From Rhodobacteraceae bacterium UBA6213 (GTDB lineage: Bacteria > Pseudomonadota > Alphaproteobacteria > Rhodobacterales > Rhodobacteraceae): DNA of 64,000 nucleotides. The stretch covers positions 94,506-158,505 of the forward strand of contig DISJ01000008.1 of NCBI GenBank assembly GCA_002421605.1, written 5' to 3'. The position numbers were made by a program, and so were the translations under genes. Numbering within the stretch: position 1 is the stretch's first letter; each line of letters opens with the position of its first letter. This document shows, in pieces, positions 8,281-16,692 of this stretch. Under the pieces are notes generated by a model, which was not told the origin of the DNA, ran no database searches, and saw nothing but the letters and a program-made list of their open reading frames with translations.

Positions 8281-9768
8281 TTACTCCGGTTGAAGTCGGG
8301 CGAAGGCTGCGTCAGAGGCAGCCTCGGCGGTGTGGATGCGTATAAGGCGGGCGGCATACCGGGCGGCAAGCGCACTAGCCTCGGCGGTGTAATGGGCAAG
8401 GGCGGCATCCATCGGCGCGGGGGCCGGGCCACCAAAGCGGTCGCGTACAGCGACGAAATGCGCAGGGTCAACCGCCTCGTCGTAAGCGGCCGCATCAAGC
8501 CCCGGCGCGCGGCCGGTTTCAGCGCGAAAAGCGGCGGAAAAGATGGCATATCCCGCACGAAGTGGCTGCTCGACCGCGATTACACCGCGCGCGGTGGTCG
8601 CGGCGATCGAATGCGCTTGTCGAAAGCTCAGCCCCTCGGCGCGCACCAGCGTATCGGCAAGCTCGGTCACGGTCACACAGGCCGCGTCCATGTTCGCCGC
8701 AACCCTATCGGCGCGCACACTACAGGCAGGCAAAAGCGCGCCCAGCAGCGCCAACACTCGCGCGCCGCTGTCAAAGGCGGCGTAGCCTGCCAGCTGCACC
8801 TCGCCCTCGCTGTCATTCATGTCGGTAAAGGGGGTGTTGTGCATGGTGCCGATCACCGCCTCAGCGCGCCCCACGGTCATACTGGCCAGATGGCGCAGAT
8901 GCTCGATCGGCACCGGATTTCGCTTTTGCGGCATGATTGATGAAATCTGCACAAAACTGTTGGGCACATACAGCTGACCCACCTCGAAGGCGGTCCAGAA
9001 TTGCAAATCTTGCACAACGCGGCCCAGATGAAGGAACATCAGCTTGATCGCGGAATAAAGCCCCGTCACATAATCCACCGCCGCGATGCAGCCATAGGAA
9101 TTGCGCAGCGGTTCGGTGAAGCCCAGCAGATCTGCCATGCGGTGGCGGTCAATCGGAAAGCCTGTGGTGGTAATCGCCGCAGCCCCCATCGGGCAATGGT
9201 CCAGCGCATCACGCGCCGTGCTCAGCCGCGCGATGTCGCGCAGCAGCACTTCGACGGCGGCGCAAAGGTAATGGCCAAAGGTGCTGGGTTGTGCGGGCTG
9301 GCCGTGCGTGTAGGCCACGATCAGCGTATCGCGCTCGCGCTGAGCCGTTTGCACCAACGCCTCGGCCAGCTTCAGCGCCTGCCCGAGCATCGCATCAGTG
9401 CGCCCGCGCAGCACCATCTTGAACACCGTATGGTCCATATCGTTGCGCGAGCGCGCTGTGTGCAGCGCCCCTGCCAGATCAGCACCCAGACGGCGTTTCA
9501 ACTCGTCTTCGACCAGAAAAAAGTAATCTTCGTACTCGCCGGTGTAGCTCAACGAGGGCAGATCAAGCTCGTCGTCGATCGCCTCGAGCGCGCCGGCAAG
9601 TGCTGTCGCTGTTTCAGCGCTGACAATCCCAGTCTCGGACAGCATCACCAGATGCGCGCGGTTGATGGCGCGCACCGGGCCTGCATAGTGCTGCTTGGCC
9701 GCATCAAACAGTGGGCCCAACACCGTGTCGCGGTAAATCGGGTCGGGGAACTGGCTGGTATCGCTCAT
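8281..9768 (-). CDS. Argininosuccinate-lyase-like enzyme (fumarase/aspartase superfamily) in a sugar operon
   Basis: A 495-residue lyase of the superfamily that splits a C-N or C-O bond and releases fumarate or a relative. The signature loop SSIMPQKRNP with catalytic Ser is present, as are SRND and a THGQPAQPS motif. The WGGRF N-terminal motif of true argininosuccinate lyase is absent, and THGQP differs from the usual THLQRAQP, so arginine synthesis is an unlikely role. It starts at the ATG overlapping the upstream permease stop (ATGA). Its place inside a sugar ABC operon suggests it cleaves an imported sugar conjugate of aspartate or malate type. That substrate is inferred. EDDS-lyase-like activity is another option. 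Confidence 0.8.
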   Translation of the reverse strand: MSDTSQFPDPIYRDTVLGPLFDAAKQHYAGPVRAINRAHLVMLSETGIVSAETATALAGALEAIDDELDLPSLSYTGEYEDYFFLVEDELKRRLGADLAGALHTARSRNDMDHTVFKMVLRGRTDAMLGQALKLAEALVQTAQRERDTLIVAYTHGQPAQPSTFGHYLCAAVEVLLRDIARLSTARDALDHCPMGAAAITTTGFPIDRHRMADLLGFTEPLRNSYGCIAAVDYVTGLYSAIKLMFLHLGRVVQDLQFWTAFEVGQLYVPNSFVQISSIMPQKRNPVPIEHLRHLASMTVGRAEAVIGTMHNTPFTDMNDSEGEVQLAGYAAFDSGARVLALLGALLPACSVRADRVAANMDAACVTVTELADTLVRAEGLSFRQAHSIAATTARGVIAVEQPLRAGYAIFSAAFRAETGRAPGLDAAAYDEAVDPAHFVAVRDRFGGPAPAPMDAALAHYTAEASALAARYAARLIRIHTAEAASDAAFARLQPE

Positions 9769-10643
9769 CCCTTCAACCCCGCCATCGCAATGCCGTGGAT
9801 GATGTAGCGCTGGAAGACAAGGAACACGATCAGCGTCGGAATCGTCGCCAGTGCGGCCCCCGTCATGATCAGTTCCCAATCGACTGTCTGTTCCACCGAG
9901 AATGTCGTCAGCCCCACCGGCAGGGTGTAAAGCTCCTGACTGTTGGTGACGATTAGGGGCCAGATAAACGCGGTCCAGTTGCCAAGGAAGACAAAGATCG
10001 CAAGCGCCGACAGCGCCGGGGTCACCAATGGCAAGGCCACCGACCACCAGATCTGAAACTCGTTCAGCCCGTCAATCCGCGCGGCCTCTAGAAAGTCGTC
10101 AGGCACGGTTTCAAAGAATTGCTTCATCAGAAAGGTGCCAAACGCGGTCATCATGCCGGGGAACATGATGCCCCAGTAGGTATCCAGCCAGCCAAGGCTG
10201 CGCGACATGAGATACCACGGGATCACGAGCATCTCGGTCGGGATCATCAACGTCGAAAGGATCGCGATGAAGATGATGTAGCGACCGCGAAACCTGAACT
10301 TGCACAGCGCGTAGCCCACCAGCGCATCAAAGAACACCGCCGAAACCGTGGTGCAGGTGGCAATGATGAACGAGTTGATGAACCAGCGGTAGAAGCGCCC
10401 GTCCGACAGCACATAGGCGTAGTTTTCCGCCGTCGGCTCCTTCGGGATGATGTTCAGATTGTACATCTCGTAGGGGTACTTGAACGAGGCAGACAGCATG
10501 TAGACAATCGGCATCACCATGACGATGGCGCCCATCGCCAGCAGCGTCCAGCGGATGATTGCCGCAGGGTCACGCCGCGGCTTTGCGCTCGTCGGCGCGT
10601 TCATCAGCGCAGCGGCGCTGGCGCGGATTTGGCTATCGGCCAT
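9765..10643 (-). CDS. Sugar ABC transporter permease, MalG type
   Basis: A 292-residue inner membrane protein with six predicted helices and the EAA loop EAARIDGLNEFQIWWSVALP (about residues 187-206) that docks the ATPase. The C-terminal end GIAMAGLKG is typical of MalG-family carbohydrate permeases. An N-terminal cytoplasmic extension of about 30 residues precedes the first helix. It pairs with the MalF-type permease, whose stop overlaps its start (TGATG). Confidence 0.92.
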   Translation of the reverse strand: MADSQIRASAAALMNAPTSAKPRRDPAAIIRWTLLAMGAIVMVMPIVYMLSASFKYPYEMYNLNIIPKEPTAENYAYVLSDGRFYRWFINSFIIATCTTVSAVFFDALVGYALCKFRFRGRYIIFIAILSTLMIPTEMLVIPWYLMSRSLGWLDTYWGIMFPGMMTAFGTFLMKQFFETVPDDFLEAARIDGLNEFQIWWSVALPLVTPALSALAIFVFLGNWTAFIWPLIVTNSQELYTLPVGLTTFSVEQTVDWELIMTGAALATIPTLIVFLVFQRYIIHGIAMAGLKG

Positions 10644-11536
10644 CAGCGGTCCCTCATAATGCGCAGTTGTAGCAGGCTGACGACCAGCAAGATCGAGAAC
10701 AGCACCACAGTCTGTGCCGCCGCGTAGCCCATGTCATAGCTGGTAAAGGCGGTCTGGTAGATCATCAGCACCAGCGGCTTGGTGCTATCAAGCGGCCCAC
10801 CGGGGTTGTTGGTGGTCATGTTGAAGACCTGATCGAAGATCCGCAGGAAACTGATCGACGAGAATACCACCAGAAACACGATTGTCGGCTTCAGCAGCGG
10901 CACCGTGATTTCGCGCAGGATCGTCCAGCTAGAAACCCCGTCAATACGCGCCGCCTCGTAATAGCTGATCGGAATGGCGCGCAAGCCTGCCATGAAGATG
11001 ATGATCTGAAACCCCAGCCCTGCCCAGATTGCCGGCAACAAGATTGCGGGCAGCGCATTGGTGGTGGAATTGAGAAAGGCAATCTGCTGAAAGCCCATCG
11101 AGGCGATGAAGTTGTTGAACAGCCCGATCGGCACCGGTTGATAGAACCAGCGCCAGACCCATGCCATTGCCACCGTCGAGGTCAGAAACGGCAGAAAGTA
11201 AAGAGCGCGCAGCGTGCCGTGCAAAAACCGTATCTTGTCCAGATGATAGGCAATCGTGAAACTGGCTAGAAGCGACAGCGGCGTGCCGAGGATCAGGTAG
11301 ATAAAGGTGTTTTTGAACACCTTCCAAAACACCGGGTCGTGGATCAGCCTGTCGTAGTTTTCAAGCCCCACCCAGGTGCGCGCGCCCAACAGGTTCCAGT
11401 CCTGAAAGCTCAGCACGATGGCGTTGAGCGTCGGGTAAAAGCGGATCACCACATAAAACAGCACTGGCAGCGCAAGGAACGTCCAAGCCCAGACCACCTG
11501 CTTTTGACTGATCGAGAGGTTGCGGTAGAGCTTCAT
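10643..11536 (-). CDS. Sugar ABC transporter permease, MalF type
   Basis: A 297-residue permease with six predicted helices and the EAA motif YEAARIDGVSSWTILREITVP (given here in part; about residues 197-217). It forms the channel with the MalG-type partner encoded immediately downstream. It follows the binding-protein gene after 113 bases that hold a strong hairpin, an arrangement expected to let the binding protein be made in excess. Confidence 0.92.
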   Translation of the reverse strand: MKLYRNLSISQKQVVWAWTFLALPVLFYVVIRFYPTLNAIVLSFQDWNLLGARTWVGLENYDRLIHDPVFWKVFKNTFIYLILGTPLSLLASFTIAYHLDKIRFLHGTLRALYFLPFLTSTVAMAWVWRWFYQPVPIGLFNNFIASMGFQQIAFLNSTTNALPAILLPAIWAGLGFQIIIFMAGLRAIPISYYEAARIDGVSSWTILREITVPLLKPTIVFLVVFSSISFLRIFDQVFNMTTNNPGGPLDSTKPLVLMIYQTAFTSYDMGYAAAQTVVLFSILLVVSLLQLRIMRDR

Positions 11537-11605
11537 GCTGAGCCTCTTGGCGGCTGGCGCGGAGCCAGAGCAAGCTGACGGGAAAGCAGAGGGCGGGCGG
11601 TGTGC

Positions 11606-11629
11606 GCGGGCCCCGTCTCCGGGGCCCGC
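11606..11629 (-). promoter_or_regulatory. Intercistronic hairpin between SBP and permease genes
   Basis: GCGGGCCCCG pairs perfectly with CGGGGCCCGC around a four-base loop that reads GAGA on the transcribed strand, a GNRA tetraloop. It lies just after the binding-protein stop and before the permease gene. No T-run follows. It is probably an mRNA 3' stabiliser or partial terminator that raises binding-protein levels over permease levels. Confidence 0.7.
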
Positions 11630-11649
11630 AAGATCGCTAGGTTCTGCGT

Positions 11650-12906
11650 TTACTTGGCGTAATACGCATCAAGCAGCGTTTGTTCGGCAGCCGCCGCAAT
11701 TGCCAGCGCATCGGCCGGGCTTTGATTCTCGAGGAAGATCCGGCTGACGGCATCGACCAGCACTTGGCGCTGACCGGTTTCATCGGCAAAGATCGTCGCG
11801 TGCGAATAGCCAAGACCCTTGATGAACGGGCCATAGACCGGGTCGGCGATATTCGCATCGGTCAGCGCCGCCGACGGCTTGGCGGGCAGTTCACCGACCG
11901 TTTCAAGCCAGACCTGCATAGCCTCGTCCGAGGTGATGTAGTCCATGAACTTTACCGCAGCATCATACTTTTCGCCCGTCGCTTTCGAAGTGATCGCGTT
12001 CACCCAATAGCTGGCATAGTTCGACTGAACACCGGTCGGCCCGGCGGGAAGCTCGGCCACCGCCCATTCCAGCCCGCGGGTGTCTTTCAGCGCGCCGATA
12101 CGGAACGATCCGTCGATATGCATGCCCGCGCGCCCGGCTTTGAACGCCGCTTGCGGTTCATCCATGAAGGTTGACGAGGTAACGCCCATCGTCTGCTCGA
12201 GGCTGGTGTAGAACTCCAGCGCCGCCGCACCTTCAGGCGTGTTGTAGGTAACGGTGCGGTAATCATCGGTATAGGGCACCGCGCCGAACTGGCGGAACAG
12301 CACTTCGCGCAGCCACTGGTGGTCTTGCGCGGTCATGCCCGAGGTAATGCCCTCGACCGTGATGTTGCCCGCGCCGTCTTTCTTGGTCAGTTTCTCGGCA
12401 ATCGACACCATCTCGTCCAGCGTCGCGGGCGGCGCGGTAATGCCGGCCTCGGCGAAAAGCTTGGTGTTGTAGAACAGCGCCAGCGAACGCACCGCGGTGG
12501 GCAGCGCCATGTAGTTGCCGTCGATCTTCATCGCCTGCACCATCGGGAAGAACTCGGCCTCGATGCGCTCGACGGGGAAGACGTCTGTGGGTAGCGGCTG
12601 GATCAGGTCGGCCGCCACATAGTCGTTCAGCCAGCCGTAGAACAGCTGCACAACGTCAGGGCCTTGGCCTGCCGGAATCGCCGCGGCAACCTTGGTGCGG
12701 TAATCGGCATAAGGGAAGGTCGACTGCTTCACCGTGATGCCGGGGTTGGCGGCCTCAAAATTGGCAATGAGCGTATCCATCGCGGTGATGCGCGCATCGA
12801 AGATGTACTGCCAGTATTCAATCTCGACTGCGCTGGCGGAACCCGCCGCAAACAGCGTGCCGAGGGCGGAAGAGGCGCAAAGCGCCAGTGTGGTGATGGC
12901 CTTCAT
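11650..12906 (-). CDS. Extracellular sugar-binding protein of ABC transporter
   Basis: A 418-residue periplasmic protein of the MalE/UgpB class. The ATG at 12906 gives a clean signal peptide (MKAITTLALCASSALGTLFA, cleavage likely near ASA-VE) and is preceded by AGAGAGG. Family features include the EYWQYIFDARI start, the GPDVVQLFYGWLNDYVAAD block and the FKAGRAGMHIDGSFRIG block. It binds the substrate in the periplasm for the downstream permeases. It is the first gene of the leftward operon and faces the ROK regulator. The ligand is unknown. Confidence 0.92.
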   Translation of the reverse strand: MKAITTLALCASSALGTLFAAGSASAVEIEYWQYIFDARITAMDTLIANFEAANPGITVKQSTFPYADYRTKVAAAIPAGQGPDVVQLFYGWLNDYVAADLIQPLPTDVFPVERIEAEFFPMVQAMKIDGNYMALPTAVRSLALFYNTKLFAEAGITAPPATLDEMVSIAEKLTKKDGAGNITVEGITSGMTAQDHQWLREVLFRQFGAVPYTDDYRTVTYNTPEGAAALEFYTSLEQTMGVTSSTFMDEPQAAFKAGRAGMHIDGSFRIGALKDTRGLEWAVAELPAGPTGVQSNYASYWVNAITSKATGEKYDAAVKFMDYITSDEAMQVWLETVGELPAKPSAALTDANIADPVYGPFIKGLGYSHATIFADETGQRQVLVDAVSRIFLENQSPADALAIAAAAEQTLLDAYYAK

Positions 12907-13035
12907 GGTCGTCCTCTCTGTTAGGCGGCCCCGTGGGTGGCGCCGCGTATCCCGTATTGTCCCCTTGCTGCCGAAGCTGGCGGGGCTGCTCTTTGATGAA
13001 GCGAGTGTTGACGGCTTCCTCTCAAAGATCAATAG

Positions 13036-13058
13036 TTAATTCAAACCGTTTGAGTTAA
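13036..13058. promoter_or_regulatory. Probable ROK repressor operator (23-bp palindrome)
   Basis: Two 11-base arms, TTAAtTCAAAC and GTTTGAgTTAA, flank a single central C and match at 10 of 11 pairs. The site lies in the region between the sugar-transport operon and the ROK gene, ten bases before the ROK GTG and touching its ribosome-binding site. It is much more AT-rich than its surroundings. The AT-rich arms recall NagC/XylR-type ROK operators. It most likely serves autorepression and control of the divergent operon. Confidence 0.7.
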
Positions 13059-13067
13059 GGGGGCAGC

Positions 13068-14267
13068 GTGACGCTGCAGCGTACTCACATTGCTGGCGCA
13101 AATTCGGAACGCACCAAGGCGCATAACCGCCGGGTGGTGCTGGGTTATGTGCAGCGCAGTGCGGGCGCGGGGCGTGCCGAAATTGCCAAATCCTGCGGGC
13201 TGAGCACGCAAGCCGTCTCGAATCTGATCGCAGAGCTAGAGACCGAAGGGTTGGTGGTTTCAGGCGGGCGGCGGCGCGCCGCGCGCGGTCAGCCGCCAGT
13301 GGTCTATACTTTCAACCCCGATGGCGCGGCGGCTCTGGGTTTCGAGGTGCGCCCCGACGCGCTGGTGATGGTGATGACCAATCTCGGCGGCGGCGAACTG
13401 TTCACGCGGCAAGTGCCGCTGACCAGTACCACACCCGCAACCGTCTTTGCACTGATGACCGATCTGGCACGCGATGCAAAAGTCGCCGCCCCGGTGCCAC
13501 GGATCATCGGCGCGGGTCTGGTGATTCCCGGCCCCTTCGGTGTCGAAGGGCTAAGTGCGGCGGGGGCTACGGTGCTGCCCGAATGGAACCCGCTCGATGC
13601 TGCCGCAGGGGCTGCGCAAGCGCTCGGCATGCCGGTAATGCTGGAAAAAGACGCAACCGCCGCCGCGATTGGCGAACGCCTTGCTGGTGTTGCGCATCAA
13701 CTCGATAGCTACTGCTACCTGTATTTCGGCACCGGCCTTGGGCTTGGCGTCATCGCCCACGGCCTGGCGCAGCGCGGTGCCTTTGGCAACGCGGGCGAGA
13801 TTGGGCATGTGATTGTGCGTCCGGGCGGTCTGGCCTGCGATTGCCACAACCACGGCTGTCTGGAACAATACGTCAGCCGCATGGCGCTGCAACGGTATCT
13901 TGCCGCGCGCGGGCTGATCGCGCCGGGTGATGCCCCCGATAGCGTGGCACTGGCGCTGCTGGCGGCGAACGATGCGGGCCTTGCCGCGTGGCTTGCCGAG
14001 GCAGCAGCCGCGCTTTCGCAAGCGGTGGGGCTGCTAGAAAACCTGTTCGACCCGCAAGCGGTGATTCTGGGCGGTGCGTTGCCTGATGCCATTCTTGACG
14101 ATCTGGTCCGCAGGCTCGATTTGCCCGCAGGCTCGGTGGCGCGGCGCACCGGGCGCGTGCTGCCGCGCGTTCTGCGCGGTGCTTCGGGCCCCACCACCGC
14201 CGCCCTCGGCGCCGCCGCGCTGGTGATTCACGATACCATGACCCCCCGGCTCGACCCCGCCCCATAG
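13068..14267 (+). CDS. ROK family transcriptional repressor
   Basis: A 399-residue regulator with an N-terminal winged helix (GRAEIAKSCGLSTQAVSNLI, about 35-54) and a C-terminal ROK sugar-kinase-like domain. The ROK zinc motif is seen in GEIGHVIVRPGG and CDCHNHGCLEQY, with Cys/His ligands and Glu. The YLYFGTGLGLGV phosphate-type loop is present. The GTG start follows TAAGGGGGC. It probably represses the facing sugar-transport operon and itself through the palindrome at its start, with a sugar or amino sugar as inducer. Confidence 0.92.
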   Translation: MTLQRTHIAGANSERTKAHNRRVVLGYVQRSAGAGRAEIAKSCGLSTQAVSNLIAELETEGLVVSGGRRRAARGQPPVVYTFNPDGAAALGFEVRPDALVMVMTNLGGGELFTRQVPLTSTTPATVFALMTDLARDAKVAAPVPRIIGAGLVIPGPFGVEGLSAAGATVLPEWNPLDAAAGAAQALGMPVMLEKDATAAAIGERLAGVAHQLDSYCYLYFGTGLGLGVIAHGLAQRGAFGNAGEIGHVIVRPGGLACDCHNHGCLEQYVSRMALQRYLAARGLIAPGDAPDSVALALLAANDAGLAAWLAEAAAALSQAVGLLENLFDPQAVILGGALPDAILDDLVRRLDLPAGSVARRTGRVLPRVLRGASGPTTAALGAAALVIHDTMTPRLDPAP

Positions 14268-14343
14268 CCCTGCCTGCGGCCGTGCCGCGTCTGCTTTCGC
14301 GTTCCCGTCCCCTGCCCTATTTCCCGTTCTGAAAGGCCAGACC

Positions 14344-16674
14344 ATGCCGATGACAGATCCTGCCCGTATCGCCGCCCAGCGCACCGCCCCGATGGGCCTG
14401 ATGCTCTGGCGCGCCCTGCAACCGCTGCGCGGGCTGGCGCGCTTCATGAACTCTGGCGCGCACCCTGATGATGAAACCTCTGACATGCTGGCGGCGCTTT
14501 CGCTGCGCGATGGGCTGACACTATCTTACGCCTGTTCGACCCGCGGCGAAGGCGGGCAAAACGACACCGGGCGCGAAGCCGGGGCCGCACTTGGCACGCT
14601 GCGCACGGCTGAGATGGAGCGCGCTTGCGATGTGCTCGGGCTTTCGATGTATTGGCTTTCAACCAGCCCCGACGATCCGATCACCGATTTCGGCTTTTCC
14701 AAATCCGGCGAAGAGACGCTGCGCAGATGGGGCCATGCGCGCACGCTCTTGCGCTTTGTCGAGATTATTCGCGCTGATCGACCCGACATTCTTTGCCCGA
14801 CCTTCCTCGATATTTCCGGCCAGCACGGCCACCACCGCGCCATGACGCAACTGGCGCATGAGGTCATGGACGCCGCCGCCGACCCCGCGTTCAAGGCCGA
14901 AGGCGCGCCCTGGCAGGTATCCAAGCTTTACCTGCCCGCATGGTCAGGCGCCGGTTACGCCTATGACGACGATCTGCCACCGCCGCCCGAAACGGTGCGC
15001 GTTCCCGGCCACGGGCACGAGCCTGTGTCGGGGTGGAGCTGGTCGGAGATCGGCCAGCACTCGCGCATGTTCCACGCCACGCAAGGCATGGGGCGATGGA
15101 CTGGCGCGGGCGAAAGCGCAGGCTGGCCGCTGCATCTGGCCAAAAGCTACGTGGGCGATGACAGCAGCGCACTGACCGACAATCTGCCCGCGCGTTTTGC
15201 CGAACTTGCACCCGATCTGGCAGAGTGCACGGCGCTTGATCTGTCGCTGGCCGAAACCGTTGCGGCCTACCCCGACACTGGCGCGGTTCTGCGCGCGGCG
15301 GCGGCGGCCGTACAGGCGCTGCGCAATTTGCGCGCGGCCTGCCCGGAATCGCACGCCGATGCGCTGCTGCACCGACTGGCGCGCAAAGAGCGCGAGCTTG
15401 CCCGCGTCATCTACCTTGCGTCAGGGCTGCGCGCCGAAGGGCGACTGGCGCAAGATTTTGCGCATCCCAGCGACACGGTCGAGGCGACCAAGGCGCTTTA
15501 TGTGCCCAACGGCCCCGTCAGCGCCGATCTGCGCTGGCTCGTGCCGCAAGGCTGGCGCGTTAGCGACACCGCCATCACCCTGCCCGCCGACGCGGCAGAG
15601 GCCAACCCCTACCCCACCGTGCATCACACCTATCAACCGCACGGCCCGGTCGCGCTTTTGCTGACCATGCATCTGGCGGGGCAAGAGGTTTCGCTGACCC
15701 TACCGGCCGAACGCGCGCTTTCGGTGCTGCCACGCTATGAGGCACGGATCGAACCGCAAGCGCATGTGCTGAACCGCCTCGCGCCACGCCCGCTGCCGCT
15801 GCGCCTGACCGAAGGCGCGGCGCTGGCGCTGCCCGCGGGCTGGCGGATCGAGGCTGGCGGAGGCGGCGCATCCCTGCACGCCCCCGCCAATGTGGCCGAG
15901 GGCCTTATCACCGCAGAAGCCAGCCTTCAGGGCCATCCGGCCCGCACCGTGACCCGAATCGAAAAGCCACACACCGGCCCCTTGGTCTATGCCGCGCCCG
16001 CCACGTTGCGCCTGCGTGTAACCGATGTCGCGCTGCCGACCGCGCGTGTAGGCTATGTCGGCGGTGGCCACGACCGGGTCGATTACTGGCTTCGCGCCAT
16101 CGGCGCAAATGTGGAAACGATGGAGGACGGTGATCTTGGCGCCGAGCATCTGGCAAAGCTCGACACGCTGGTGGTCGGCATTTTCGCCATCAAGGCCCGC
16201 CCCGCACTCGCTGCGGCGATGCCGCAGATACACGCATGGGTGCGCGCCGGGGGCAACCTTGTCACGCTTTACCACCGACCTTGGGATAACTGGAACCCTG
16301 AAAGCACCCCGCCCGCGCGGCTGGAAGTCGGCCAACCCTCGTTGCGCTACCGCGTGACCGACGAGAATGCCGCTGTGCGTCATCTGATCCCCGATCATCC
16401 GCTGCTGACCGGCCCCAACGTGATTGGCCCCGAAGACTGGCAAGGCTGGGTCAAGGAACGAGGGCTCTATTTCGCCAAAAGCTGGGATCCGGCCTACGAG
16501 GCGCTTCTTGAAATGGCCGACCCTGACGAGGCACCGCATCGCGGGGCGCTGTTGTCGGCCAGCATTGGCACCGGGCGGCACAGCCACTGCGCGCTGATCC
16601 TGCATCTGCAGATGGAGGCGCTGGTGCCCGGCGGTTTCCGGCTGATGACCAATCTGATCGCCCCACCAGCATGA
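14344..16674 (+). CDS. PIG-L family deacetylase with long C-terminal extension
   Basis: A 776-residue protein, about three times the usual PIG-L length. The N-terminal part (about 30-260) has the zinc motif AHPDDE (His40, Asp43) and a later HGHH, plus the TRGEGGQND block. These enzymes remove N-acetyl groups from GlcNAc-type conjugates. The middle part (about 330-540) looks like beta-rich domains. The end (about 560-776) contains RVGYVGGGHDRVDYWLRAIG and HAWVRAGGNLVTLYHRPWDN, resembling a glutamine-amidotransferase-like/ThuA-type fold. No signal peptide is seen, so it acts in the cytoplasm. It follows the ROK gene on the same strand, so its substrate is probably the imported sugar compound. 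Confidence 0.87.
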   Translation: MPMTDPARIAAQRTAPMGLMLWRALQPLRGLARFMNSGAHPDDETSDMLAALSLRDGLTLSYACSTRGEGGQNDTGREAGAALGTLRTAEMERACDVLGLSMYWLSTSPDDPITDFGFSKSGEETLRRWGHARTLLRFVEIIRADRPDILCPTFLDISGQHGHHRAMTQLAHEVMDAAADPAFKAEGAPWQVSKLYLPAWSGAGYAYDDDLPPPPETVRVPGHGHEPVSGWSWSEIGQHSRMFHATQGMGRWTGAGESAGWPLHLAKSYVGDDSSALTDNLPARFAELAPDLAECTALDLSLAETVAAYPDTGAVLRAAAAAVQALRNLRAACPESHADALLHRLARKERELARVIYLASGLRAEGRLAQDFAHPSDTVEATKALYVPNGPVSADLRWLVPQGWRVSDTAITLPADAAEANPYPTVHHTYQPHGPVALLLTMHLAGQEVSLTLPAERALSVLPRYEARIEPQAHVLNRLAPRPLPLRLTEGAALALPAGWRIEAGGGGASLHAPANVAEGLITAEASLQGHPARTVTRIEKPHTGPLVYAAPATLRLRVTDVALPTARVGYVGGGHDRVDYWLRAIGANVETMEDGDLGAEHLAKLDTLVVGIFAIKARPALAAAMPQIHAWVRAGGNLVTLYHRPWDNWNPESTPPARLEVGQPSLRYRVTDENAAVRHLIPDHPLLTGPNVIGPEDWQGWVKERGLYFAKSWDPAYEALLEMADPDEAPHRGALLSASIGTGRHSHCALILHLQMEALVPGGFRLMTNLIAPPA

Positions 16675-16692
16675 GCGCATCATGAGCGCATC
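16671..16692 (+). repeat. 11-bp tandem duplication at the DMT transporter start
   Basis: ATGAGCGCATC occurs twice head-to-tail (16671-16681 and 16682-16692). The first copy overlaps the deacetylase stop as ATGA, but reading from it gives only Met-Ser-Ala-Ser and a stop that overlaps the second ATG. The second copy starts the transporter gene. This creates a four-codon mini-ORF between the two genes. Confidence 0.8.

Noticed and set aside
8011..8940. A 309-codon rightward open frame over the ATPase-lyase junction.
   Set aside because: It is antisense to two well-supported genes and shows no domain.
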